Part shown: piece after piece, positions 51,735 through 62,000 of the stretch | Layout of the letters: every line of letters begins with the position of its first letter | Numbering within the stretch: the first letter of the stretch is position 1 | The notes under the pieces: model-generated | Told to the model about the DNA's origin: nothing | Seen by the model: the letters and a program-made list of their open reading frames with translations, nothing else | Database searches by the model: none | NCBI GenBank assembly: GCA_002310215.1 | Contig: DBYR01000006.1 | Location: 84,112-148,111 of the forward strand | Direction of reading: 5' to 3' | Source of the DNA: Bacteroidales bacterium UBA1181 | Lineage (GTDB): Bacteria > Bacteroidota > Bacteroidia > Bacteroidales > Paludibacteraceae | DNA: 64,000 bases | Made by a program: the position numbers and the translations under genes

Positions 51735-54700
51735 ATGAAATTCTTGTCTAAGGTTTTCTTATTATTTGGGGTATTTTCTTGCCTTATCATTGGCAAAATA
51801 CAATCACAAGGCATATTGATTTTTGAGGTGTCAGACTCCAGGAACAAGGCTGTTTCCGACCTCCCCATCAACATATACAAAGGAGGCGAACTTTACAAGA
51901 CCTACGTCACGGACGATGATGGACGCGTGGTGGATGCCGTCTTCCCTTCCGGCTCATATTCATACAGTTTCGAATACGGTGATCTGAACAAGGACACGTT
52001 CTTCGTCGGTAAAGGCAGTTACACGTGGATCAACTTAGACTACAGGGTTCTGCAAATCTCCTTCAAGGATGACGAGGGCACGATGTTGGATGACAAACGG
52101 GCGACCATCTACAAAGTGAATCCGGACAAGAGCCTGACCTACGTCACGGAAAAATATTCGGGGGAAGACGGCTTGGTGCAGTTCCTTCTCCCGGAAGGCG
52201 ATTACATGTTCAGCACATTCAAGGGTGAAGAATACATCAAGGTAGAGGATAAGGACATCAATTCGGAGGTGGAGGTGTCCAGCGGACAGATCACGCACAA
52301 ATTCAACTTCAGGTTTGTGAAGAACGGCATCGAAGTCGCCATCCTCACAAAGGAAATAGAAGTGACGCACATCACCCCGGACAGCATCTACCACTATGGT
52401 TCGGCTGACGTGTCGCCAGACCCCAACGCCAGGCCTGTCAACGGTTTCTACAAAACAAGCAAATCCAGCACCCCAGTCTCCTTATGCGCAGGAACTTTCG
52501 TGGCATCAGTGGAGACGAAAGATTACGGTCGACTGAGCGACACTATCATAATCGACGACAACTGGCCTCTGACAGGCAACGTCCATGACTTCGTCCTTCC
52601 AAGCATTCCTGGCGACGGAGGGAAAGAGCAGCAAAACCCAGGCGGGGAAGGCTCAGAAGAAGGTGGCGACGGGAAAGAAGGCGATGGTCCCGACGGAAAC
52701 CCCGAATATTACCTTCAGATATACACCATCTCAAAGGAAGACAGCATCACACCTATCGGCAAGGTGCCAGTCTTATTGGAGGCTGCATCCGATGGGAAAA
52801 GAATCGGCGGACTGACAAACGCATACGGCTACATAAGATACAAAGCGGAGGGCACATTCAACATCTATGCGATGGACGACACCATCAAGGGTCTTACCAT
52901 CACCCAAGACACTGTTGTTTACCTCTATGTCAATATGGAAACGGGGAAGAAAATCATTTTCGACTTCTATTACGGCGACGAGCAATTCACGCCGACCTCC
53001 ATTAGGGACATTGTCATTTGGGACTCCCGCAACAGCGACGTCTATTTCAAGTATCCATCCACGTTTGACAACGACGAGAAAACCTATACCCTCGCAGACT
53101 CAATCATTTTGTATCCAGGGACCTACACATACAGCTTCTATCTGTCGGAAAAAGGCTACGACCAGAGGATAAACAGGAGTCTAACCATACAGAAATCGGA
53201 CACTGTCGTCCATGCGAAGACATCCCTAGCTCCGTTCTACAATTTGACGATCAAGTTGAAGGACATCAACGGGAAGGACTACGAATCGAGACAATTCATC
53301 CATCAAATAGTGGGCATATCCTCATTGGAATATGTGACAGACAGCATTGGAGAGTACACCAACCAATTTCTGGAAGGCATTTATACATTCGAGGCATTGG
53401 GAGACACACAAACCATCGCACTCACCTCTGACACCACCATCTATTTCCAGCACCATGCGAAACACACCAAACATGTGAAATTCCAATTCCTACACGACGG
53501 AAGATTGGTTTACCCTCAAATCATGAACATGGACATATACACGTCCGACAGCACAAGATACGCCAGAATCACTTCCACGTATCATGAAAACTACAAAGGG
53601 ATGGGGGAATCATGGGTGTTTGACCAACCTACCATCTGCGAAGCGGGTAGCTACTTCGTCTCATACGAGTTGAAAGACTACGATTTCAAGGGCGTCCATG
53701 CCCGTCTATTCGATATCCCTGCGGAATTCTCGGACAAAGACACCACCATCTACATCGTGGTACCGGTGAAACGTACAGTGACCATCTCCGTCAAGGACGC
53801 CAACTTGGAACTGTTAGAGGGTGTGAACGCCAACATCTACAAGTACGACTCGGACGGAAATCTTCTCCCGACCACCTACTACGATGACTTGTCGCATGAG
53901 ATGATCCGAACCAATACGGACGGTCAAGTCATAGACCTCCTTACCCCAGGACGATACCAACTACGAATCATTGACATCGTAAGAGACTTCATCGTGAAAG
54001 ACTACGACCTGAACTTCGAAGTGGTCTCCGGAGCAAAGATGTACGATGTCAAATACATCGCCCTGTACAAAGAGAACAACGAACCTGCGCCAGACCTTCT
54101 GTTAGACATTCAAAAGAATGGAGCATTCTACAACACCTCATACACGGACGAAAAAGGAACCGTGGAAATATTCTGTGAAAAGGGTAAATACTCCTACCAG
54201 CTCCACTATGGGGAAAACCACTCGGGCAGTTTCGACCTGAAGGCGGACACCACCATCTACATTTATCTGGAGAGCCCTGTTCTCATCGATTCCATGTACA
54301 TTCCTGGATGTGTGTGCATCAACTACAACGACACTATAGACTTAAGCGTCAACATCTATCCTACGAATGCCACGATGAAGGAAATCGAATGGGAGGTGGA
54401 CAACCAAGCGGTGGCACAGGTAACCAGTGACAACAAACTGATCATCAACGATATTCCATTCAATGGATTCTTCACGCTGACCGCAAGGGCAGTCGACAAA
54501 GGCAATGCGTTCACATCAAAGAAGTTCCACGTAGGTGACAACTGCGGGACCTCCTTCACGCTACACTTTGCGGGAAGCGAAGACACGGACATGCCTATCA
54601 GTTCCGACACCATCAACCTAAGAGTGACACCTGACGCAAAGGACGAGTTCGACTACGTCTTCTTATACCAAATCTCCACGGACTCCATTCAATGGAGCAA

Positions 54701-56372
54701 CCTGTCCGAGCCAACGTCTGACACCACCCTACGCATTTCGACGCTCGACATCAAGAAGCATGCCTACTTCCGGGCTCTAAGCTCCTCCGACGTAGAGAAC
54801 CTCATTGGATTCGATAAAACAGGAACGGCAAGTTGCGGCGTCGACAAAATATCCAACACGCTAATGCTGAGGCGAAACCGGCTTGCCCCAACCAATTGGG
54901 AGGACTCCATCTGTTCCAACCATGGAGAACTAACCTTCGCCATCGACAAAACCATGCTCGATGAACTGCCAGGAGGTTACACCATAGAATGGGCGACAAA
55001 GAAATTGGGTGATGACCTATACCAAACAGTGGAAGGGATGAGCGGGGAAGACACATTCCGTGTAACCTTCGATTCGACCTCATACATCAGAGTGAGCATC
55101 CAAAAAGATTCAGACATAATGGTCTCCTACGAGCAGAAAGTGTTTGTGGAGGAATTGCCATCCATCTCGCTGTCGGCTAATAGAGATACGGTCTGCCTCA
55201 ACGACACGATCCAACTCTCAGCCAGCGTGAGCCAAGGACAGATACGCTCCTACTCATGGAGCGTAGGCGAATCCGATGAGCCTACCATCTCTACCCTCGC
55301 AAAGGATTCCATGTATGTCGTCTCCGCCCAATCCCGCTACGGATTGTGTCCAACGCAGTATGACACAGTATCCATCAAGATTGACAGGCCTATCGACATC
55401 CTCGTTTACGCGGAACAGGAGAGAATATGCAAGACGCAGGAAGAGGGCACCATCCTTCGTGTGGATAGATTAGGCAACGAAATAGGTCGATTCACATGGA
55501 GCGACCAATCCACGGCGGACACGCTGCATGTCACTCCATCCCAAACGACTTCCTATTCCGTCGAAGCGACCTCCTTATACGACAAGTGTCCAAGAGTAGA
55601 GAAGAGCACATCCGTAGAGGTGCGTGAACCACTATCCGTACAATTGTTCGTAGACATAGACGACATCTGCCAAAACGGAGAGGATTCCGTCACATTATCG
55701 GCAAAAGTTCTGTCCGGCGACCACTATCACTTCATTTGGTGGGATAGTTTAGAGACGGATTACGCGGAAAGGAAAGTTTTGCTCGACAAAAGCGCCGCAC
55801 CTTGGGTGATGATCAGGGACAGCGTATGCGCCGATTCCGAGAAAGATTCCATCTCGATACGTGTAGCCCACCCAGCGACAGCAAGCATCAGAACCACGAC
55901 GAAAGTGTTCGAATACGGTTCAAGCATCGACTTGGTAGCCGAGGCCACGGGACCAGTTTACGGACCTTACTCCTGGTATGCGATCGATGCGCAAGGAGAA
56001 GAGACGCTTCTCTCCACAACAGACGACTCCCTCTACTCGGACATGCCGAACGGAGATGTCACCTACTACGTCACGATTGAGAACGGAGCATGTCCAATCC
56101 TCGCGAGTGGTGAGATATCCGCCGCACTGACGGACAACATCGTCATTCCAACCATATTCACTCCATACACGATTGACGGGTTCAACGATGATTTCATGCC
56201 AGGCTACAAGGTGATCATCTATGACCGTTACGGAAATATCGTATGCAACTCCGACAATGGATGGGACGGAACATACAAGGGCGACACCGCCGAACCGGGC
56301 GTTTACATGTACGTGCTCACGCTCAAGGACGGACGGGTCATGAAAGGCACAATTGAAGTATTTAGAAAATAA
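51735..56372 (+). CDS. Large T9SS type B client with Cna-B-like, Big-2-like and Ig-like repeats
   Basis: 1545 aa. Signal peptide MKFLSKVFLLFGVFSCLIIG. Residues 30-880 are repeated Cna-B/SdrD-like beta-sandwiches of about 90 aa (recurring LPINIYKGG, DGLVQFLLPEGDY, TTIYIYLESP types). A hydrophilic Gly/Glu/Lys-rich linker breaks them at about 293-325. A Big-2-like domain (IYPTNATMKEIEWEVD) lies at about 860-935. Three or so Ig-like repeats with paired Cys follow (SLSANRDTVCLNDTIQLSA). The C-terminal 85 residues (FTPYTIDGFNDDFMPGYKVIIYDRYGN ... GWDGTYKG, two segments) are the gliding-motility CHU_C / T9SS type B sorting domain. Likely secreted with help from the PorP/SprF barrel encoded two genes downstream. 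Confidence 0.88.
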   Translation: MKFLSKVFLLFGVFSCLIIGKIQSQGILIFEVSDSRNKAVSDLPINIYKGGELYKTYVTDDDGRVVDAVFPSGSYSYSFEYGDLNKDTFFVGKGSYTWINLDYRVLQISFKDDEGTMLDDKRATIYKVNPDKSLTYVTEKYSGEDGLVQFLLPEGDYMFSTFKGEEYIKVEDKDINSEVEVSSGQITHKFNFRFVKNGIEVAILTKEIEVTHITPDSIYHYGSADVSPDPNARPVNGFYKTSKSSTPVSLCAGTFVASVETKDYGRLSDTIIIDDNWPLTGNVHDFVLPSIPGDGGKEQQNPGGEGSEEGGDGKEGDGPDGNPEYYLQIYTISKEDSITPIGKVPVLLEAASDGKRIGGLTNAYGYIRYKAEGTFNIYAMDDTIKGLTITQDTVVYLYVNMETGKKIIFDFYYGDEQFTPTSIRDIVIWDSRNSDVYFKYPSTFDNDEKTYTLADSIILYPGTYTYSFYLSEKGYDQRINRSLTIQKSDTVVHAKTSLAPFYNLTIKLKDINGKDYESRQFIHQIVGISSLEYVTDSIGEYTNQFLEGIYTFEALGDTQTIALTSDTTIYFQHHAKHTKHVKFQFLHDGRLVYPQIMNMDIYTSDSTRYARITSTYHENYKGMGESWVFDQPTICEAGSYFVSYELKDYDFKGVHARLFDIPAEFSDKDTTIYIVVPVKRTVTISVKDANLELLEGVNANIYKYDSDGNLLPTTYYDDLSHEMIRTNTDGQVIDLLTPGRYQLRIIDIVRDFIVKDYDLNFEVVSGAKMYDVKYIALYKENNEPAPDLLLDIQKNGAFYNTSYTDEKGTVEIFCEKGKYSYQLHYGENHSGSFDLKADTTIYIYLESPVLIDSMYIPGCVCINYNDTIDLSVNIYPTNATMKEIEWEVDNQAVAQVTSDNKLIINDIPFNGFFTLTARAVDKGNAFTSKKFHVGDNCGTSFTLHFAGSEDTDMPISSDTINLRVTPDAKDEFDYVFLYQISTDSIQWSNLSEPTSDTTLRISTLDIKKHAYFRALSSSDVENLIGFDKTGTASCGVDKISNTLMLRRNRLAPTNWEDSICSNHGELTFAIDKTMLDELPGGYTIEWATKKLGDDLYQTVEGMSGEDTFRVTFDSTSYIRVSIQKDSDIMVSYEQKVFVEELPSISLSANRDTVCLNDTIQLSASVSQGQIRSYSWSVGESDEPTISTLAKDSMYVVSAQSRYGLCPTQYDTVSIKIDRPIDILVYAEQERICKTQEEGTILRVDRLGNEIGRFTWSDQSTADTLHVTPSQTTSYSVEATSLYDKCPRVEKSTSVEVREPLSVQLFVDIDDICQNGEDSVTLSAKVLSGDHYHFIWWDSLETDYAERKVLLDKSAAPWVMIRDSVCADSEKDSISIRVAHPATASIRTTTKVFEYGSSIDLVAEATGPVYGPYSWYAIDAQGEETLLSTTDDSLYSDMPNGDVTYYVTIENGACPILASGEISAALTDNIVIPTIFTPYTIDGFNDDFMPGYKVIIYDRYGNIVCNSDNGWDGTYKGDTAEPGVYMYVLTLKDGRVMKGTIEVFRK

Positions 56373-56395
56373 CGAATAAGGGAAAGATTAAGAAA

Positions 56396-57886
56396 ATGAA
56401 AAGATTATTTTTATCCCTATTGACTGCGGGAATGCTGGTCATTTCCCAAAATGTGCTCAGCGCACAAGGGTTCAACTTTTCCAAAGGGGAGAACGTAGGG
56501 GAAGAATCCCTTCTCTCGCCATACAAAGGAGGATCAGCAATCTATGTCCGCCACGACAGCACATTCATTGCGGAGCTCAATGAAGACGGTTCCATTAAGA
56601 CGTTAACATACACGGAGGATTTCTCCCGTATCAACCCGGACGGTCAAGTCGCCTACTGTGACAAGACAGGAACGTTGTATTACTCGAAATCAGGCAAACT
56701 TTTCTCCGCCAAGCAGAACAAAAAAGGCAAATGGGTGGAAGACCAGTACATCAAAATCATGGGGTCGGGAGTCGAGAGAGACAAATACCCCGGTTCTGTT
56801 TTAGCATACGCCAACTGGAGATACATGCCCAACGACTCCGTCGTAATCCTGAATCCGACAGTGAACGAAGATGGAACCGAGATCTATTTCGCCTCCAATA
56901 TGCTCAATTCAAAGAAACTGGACATCTGGAAGGTAAAGAAAGACCCGGACGGGGAATGGGGCGTTCCGTCCAAATTGGGGTCCAACATCAACACGGAGGC
57001 TGACGAAAATTATCCACACCTAAGATCCGACGGCACCCTCGCATACGCATCCAACAAAAAGACAGGAGACAAAAAGCTAAAATCCGGCAAGTACAATGTC
57101 TACGTGGCGGACGTATACAAGCCAGACCAACCACGCACATACGCCGACGTGATTGAAAAAGAGAAGAAGCAACAAATCGAGGAGACGACCGCCGAGCGAG
57201 AAAAGTTGGACGAAGAAATCAAGAAGGCAGAGGGCCTTGCGCAAAAAGAGACGGGCAACGATTCTTCACCGAGCGAAAAAAACGACCAGAGCGACAACAA
57301 AGAGGGCGATGGAACATCCAGTTCCGATCCACTTGAGGAGAAACGCAAAGCGTTCATGGATGAAATCGCGAGAGTCAATAGTTTAGCCCAAGAGCAGACT
57401 GTTCCAGACGAGAAAGCAATCTCAGAGACAAACAAGTCCACAGTCCATCAGACAAACAAGTCGGAAATCGCCAAAGTGAAGCAAATCGACGACAAACTGA
57501 AGGCCAACCCCGATTCTGTCATCCGCATCTCCCAAAACGTATTGGCGACCCACGAAAAGCGTATTTTCTATTTTGAATTCGACAAAGACATTCCGAACGG
57601 AACATACGACAAGGACTTGCTCATCGTCTTGGATTTCATCAACGCTTACCCGAACAGCAAGTTCCTGATTGTCGGTCACACCGATGAACGAGGCACTTAC
57701 GAATACAACGACGCATTGTCTCTCAAACGTGCAGAATGGGTCCGTTTCCACCTACTGCTCAAAGGCATCAAATTGGATAGGCTCCAGATCCGCGGAGACG
57801 GGGAATACCACCCTATCGTGAAGAACGCCAAGACGGAAGAAGAGCATCAGAGGAACCGTCGCGCGGAAATCATCAAATTGAATTGA
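56396..57886 (+). CDS. OmpA-family protein with PD40-type propeller
   Basis: 496 aa. Signal peptide MKRLFLSLLTAGMLVISQNVLSA. Residues 30-240 hold PD40-like repeats (NPTVNEDGTEIYFASNM, DENYPHLRSDGTLAYAS). Residues 250-345 are charged and probably coiled. The C-terminal OmpA peptidoglycan-binding domain is at about 385-496 (FEFDKDIPNGTYDKDL, VGHTDERGTYEYNDALSLKRA, NRRAEI). Resembles PorE/SprE-type proteins that tie T9SS parts to the cell wall. Middle gene of the three-gene T9SS operon. Confidence 0.88.
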   Translation: MKRLFLSLLTAGMLVISQNVLSAQGFNFSKGENVGEESLLSPYKGGSAIYVRHDSTFIAELNEDGSIKTLTYTEDFSRINPDGQVAYCDKTGTLYYSKSGKLFSAKQNKKGKWVEDQYIKIMGSGVERDKYPGSVLAYANWRYMPNDSVVILNPTVNEDGTEIYFASNMLNSKKLDIWKVKKDPDGEWGVPSKLGSNINTEADENYPHLRSDGTLAYASNKKTGDKKLKSGKYNVYVADVYKPDQPRTYADVIEKEKKQQIEETTAEREKLDEEIKKAEGLAQKETGNDSSPSEKNDQSDNKEGDGTSSSDPLEEKRKAFMDEIARVNSLAQEQTVPDEKAISETNKSTVHQTNKSEIAKVKQIDDKLKANPDSVIRISQNVLATHEKRIFYFEFDKDIPNGTYDKDLLIVLDFINAYPNSKFLIVGHTDERGTYEYNDALSLKRAEWVRFHLLLKGIKLDRLQIRGDGEYHPIVKNAKTEEEHQRNRRAEIIKLN

Positions 57887-57913
57887 TAAACAGAGAACGA
57901 TATATTTGGAACA

Positions 57914-58813
57914 ATGAATAAGAAGAGTATAAAAGTCATCGTGCTTAGTTTAGCACTGTGTTGCGTCGCCAACCTACATGCACAACAGGACTTGATGTTG
58001 TCTCAACAATTTTTCTCCAGGATCAACGTCAATCCGGCAGGAACAGGAAACAACGAGAAGTTCGACGTTTTCGTGTTGGGCAGATTCCAATGGGCCGGTG
58101 TGAAGAATAGCCCTAAAACGGGCGTGCTGAACTTCTCCGGCTATAGCGAGCAATTCAAGTCCAGCTTAGGCCTCACCGTCAACTACGATAATCTGGGTGT
58201 AGCCCATAGCACGACCAACGCTCAACTCGTTTACTCCTATCATTTGGACATAACAGAGAAGTACATTCTCTCTATGGGTCTTTCCGGTGGCGCCAATTTC
58301 GGATATTTCAACCCCGAAGAGAACATCATGAGGGATGAGGCGGAGCGAAACAGCAACAAGACGTATGTGAAGGAGAAGACAACAGAAGTGAGACCAGACC
58401 TAAACTTCGGCGTGGAATTCACCTCCATGAGATGGATGGTCGGCGCTTCCTGCACACACATAATCAACGACAGTTCCACCACCTTCCAATCGGGAAGGCA
58501 TTTATACTTCTACGGAAGAGGACTCATTCCATTGACAGAACATTTTGACATCGCCCCCGCACTTGTGTACATGCACAAACGCAAGACAAACATACTGGAA
58601 ATCAACGCCATGGCGTTTTACAACAAATTCATTTGGGGAGGCATCACATGGAAACCGGACCTATCCAACCCGGCAGAAATGTCCATGTTAGCCATAACCT
58701 TAGGTGTGGAATGGGATATGTTCCGTGTGGGCTACACCTACGACCTGAACTTAGGGAAGTACAACAACCTGCCATCTAACACACACGAGATTATGTTGTC
58801 CTGCTTCTTCTAA
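57914..58813 (+). CDS. PorP/SprF family T9SS outer-membrane protein
   Basis: 299 aa. Signal peptide ending HAQQ. The family hallmark QDLMLSQQFFSRINVNPAGTG follows it immediately. Beta-barrel strands continue to the terminal LPSNTHEIMLSCFF. In Flavobacterium, SprF-like proteins are needed for export or attachment of type B CTD proteins. Here the cognate client is encoded in the same operon, 1.5 kb upstream. Confidence 0.94.
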   Translation: MNKKSIKVIVLSLALCCVANLHAQQDLMLSQQFFSRINVNPAGTGNNEKFDVFVLGRFQWAGVKNSPKTGVLNFSGYSEQFKSSLGLTVNYDNLGVAHSTTNAQLVYSYHLDITEKYILSMGLSGGANFGYFNPEENIMRDEAERNSNKTYVKEKTTEVRPDLNFGVEFTSMRWMVGASCTHIINDSSTTFQSGRHLYFYGRGLIPLTEHFDIAPALVYMHKRKTNILEINAMAFYNKFIWGGITWKPDLSNPAEMSMLAITLGVEWDMFRVGYTYDLNLGKYNNLPSNTHEIMLSCFF

Positions 58814-58866
58814 ACGAACACGACAACACACATTCTCAAAATTGACAAGCAAAAGACCAAACGTAT

Positions 58867-58902
58867 GGGTGGGGCCAAAGGAGTTCCACCCTTCATTTTT
58901 TT
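58867..58902 (+). terminator. Terminator of the T9SS operon
   Basis: GGGTGG (58867-58872) pairs with CCACCC (58886-58891), followed by TTCA and a T run. Confidence 0.75.
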
Positions 58903-58974
58903 GCCCGCCTATACGTTTTTGAATCTTCAAATGGCACCATCGTGTGCATTCTATGCAAATTTTAGGTTGATAGG

Positions 58975-59005
58975 TTTGATATAGTGTTAATATTTATTAA
59001 ATTTG
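58975..59005 (+). promoter_or_regulatory. TTTG-N19-TAAATTTG promoter of the LRR protein
   Basis: TTTG at 58975-58978 and TAAATTTG at 58998-59005, spacer 19 bp, a full consensus match. Start near 59012; leader about 43 nt. Confidence 0.7.
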
Positions 59006-59054
59006 TCTATCAATACAATTCAATCTTAATTAGGGCACATAAATTCAAAGTCAC

Positions 59055-62000
59055 ATGGCAAACACGAATATTCATCTCAAGTGGATTATCACGATATGCA
59101 CGCTTCTTGCCACATGCATTCCCGGGCAAGCCGCCAATTGGCTTTGCTTCACGGCGGAGGAAGATTCCTCGCTCATCTGGTATAAAAACGCAGGAGGGAA
59201 CGGACCTTCAATAAGCTGCCGTATCAATGATGGAGAGTGGGAAGATTTGGGCGAAGGAGACACTGTAGTACTGCAACATACGGGCGATAAAGCATTCTTC
59301 CGAGGGGATAATCCGCAAGGGTTCTCGAGCAGCAAAGAGAGATACACCCATTTCGGCATGGCAGGACGCATCTCCGCCAGCGGTAGCGTGACGAGTTTGA
59401 TCGACGGGAATGGCAACAGCATTGACATTCCGAACGACTACTGTTTCGAGCGACTCTTCTACGGTTGCGAAGCCATGGTGAATGCGCCGATACTTTCATC
59501 CTACCTCCTACGCAAATTCTGCTACGAGGAGATGTTCTATGGTTGTTCCAACTTGACCATTCCTCCGGAATTGCCGGCCACGAGCATGGAGGAAGGGTGC
59601 TATGCGGGACTCTTCGCCTACTGTACCCGACTGAAAGGAACGCCCATATTAGCGGCTTCGAGTCTGGCTCCGGCTTGTTACAAAGGCATGTTCATGGAAT
59701 GCGACAGTCTGACCTCCGCAGGGTCTTTGATCGCAAAGACGTTGGCTCCCGCATGTTACGAAGCCATGTTCAGCGGATGCTCCGGGTTGGTTAGATCTCC
59801 CGTTTTACCGGCGGCAGAAGTGGCCCCATCCTGCTACAAAGCCATGTTCAGCGGATGTGATAATCTGACAAAAGTCGCCGGATTGTCAGCGGGGATCTTA
59901 GCGGAAAGTTGCTATGAAGAGATGTACTCCGGCTGTATCAAGTTGGAGAAGACGCAACCGCTTTCCGCACAAACCTTGGCGGAAAACTGTTATGCCGGCA
60001 TGTTCTCCGGCTGTACCAACCTGACGCAAGTGGGCGAATTACCCACCACAGATTTGGAGAAAGGATGCTTTAGCAGAATGTTTGAAGGGTGTACCAGCCT
60101 GGCGGAGGCTCCCGAATTGTCTGTCTCAGAATTGGCGGAGTCCTGCTACGAATCCATGTTTAGCGGATGTACGAGCTTAACGAAAGCCCCCGAATTGCCC
60201 GCCAAAGAATTAAAAGAGAAATGCTACAAAAACATGTTCACGGATTGCATTAGCCTGAACTACATCAAAGTGGGTGTCATGTCATTGGACAATGAGTTTG
60301 AGGCCACGGACAAATGGGTGGAAGGCGTGGATGACAAGGGTACATTCATTTTCCCTTGCGGTAGCACGTATGACAAGCATGGAGACTCCGAAGTGCCTGA
60401 CAGTTTCCAAATCATCAGTTCCCCCATCGCCATCTTCCAAAATCCAGACGGAGTCGTGCTATGGCGAGACACTGTCCCATGCGGCGAAACGCCTGAATAC
60501 CATGGCGATACACCAACCTATGACGACGGACTCGTATTCAAAGATTGGGACAAAGAACTAACCCCACTCACCGAATTGGGCTTGTATTACTACACCGCCG
60601 AATACGAGATAGACATACCCGTACCAACATCTTGGCTCAGTTTCATGAGCCGGGAGGAAGGCTCTTATTTCTCCTATAAAAATTTCGGGGGCAACAACCC
60701 CGATGTGCAATACTCCACAGACTGGGGAGACACATGGATTCCACTGAAAGAGGGAGAAAGGGTGGAAATAGAGAATGTGAACGACAGGGTTTACATCAAG
60801 GGAAACAACCCGAATGGCTTCTCCCACGGGGAAGAGACATATACCCAATTCGAGATAGAGGGGACGGTGGAAATTTCCGGTAGCGTAATGAGTTTAGTTG
60901 ATGGAAGGGGTGCCTCCACCATAATACCAAGCGATTATTGCTTCGCGCATTTGTTCGAGAATTGCAAGATCAACCGAATCATGGAGATGTATCCGTTACC
61001 TGCGCTCACATTGAAAGCACATTGTTACAGTTATATGTTCGCCGGATGTGAAAAACTGTTAGGTCCCGTCATGGTACTCCCCGCCACCCAACTGGAGCCT
61101 TACTGCTACAGCCACATGTTCGAAGGATGCACCTCTATTGCCAATCCCTCGGAACTGCCAGCAGAGGAATTAGCGGAGGGATGCTATTCCCACATGTACA
61201 GCGGGTGCTCGTACCTGTGCGTATTCTCAGGTTCTTTCGCCTCTTTGCCTGCGACAAAATTGGCGCCCTACTGCTACAGCGGCATGTTCTCGGACTGCGT
61301 GTCAATCTATGAGGCGCCAGAACTGCCAGCTTCGAATTTGGAGGACTACTGCTACGAAGCCATGTTCAGCGGATGTACAATCCTGAAGAAAGCTCCCCTC
61401 CTGCGGGCCAAGAAACTGGCCAAAGGGTGTTATTCCCAAATGTTCTCCTTCTGCGAGAGCCTGAATAATGTTTTCGCATTGCCTGCCGAGGATTTGAGCG
61501 AGCAATGCTACTATCACATGTTCGACGGATGCACAAACTTAGCAGAGGTTCCTTCCCTACCCGCCACAAAAACGGAAAGCGGATGTTATGACGGCATGTT
61601 CCGTGGATGCGCAAACCTCGTCAAGGCTCCCGAATTGCCTGCTCAGGAATTGTCCCAGCAATGTTACAGGAGCATGTTCGAAGGTTGTTCCAGCCTGAAC
61701 TACATCAAAGTGGGTGTCATGTCTTTGGATAACGATTTCGAAGCCACGGACAATTGGGTCAAAGGAGTGGATGGCACAGGCACATTCATCTTCCCTTGCG
61801 GCAGCACATACAACAAGCGCGGAGACTCCGAAGTACCTAAGAAATTCGAGATAATCAGTTCCGCGATTGTCATCTTCCAAAATCCAGACAGTGCGGAACT
61901 TTGGCGTGACACCATCGGTTGTGATGTGGCGCCCGAATACAAAGGGGCGACCCCTACCTTCCTCGACGGACTTGTCTTCAGCCATTGGGACAAACCTTTA

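Noticed and set aside
58932..58947. Sigma54-like promoter (TGGCAC then TGTGC) before the LRR gene
   Set aside because: The GG to GC spacing is 11 rather than 10 bases and a full TTTG-N19-TAAATTTG promoter lies just downstream.
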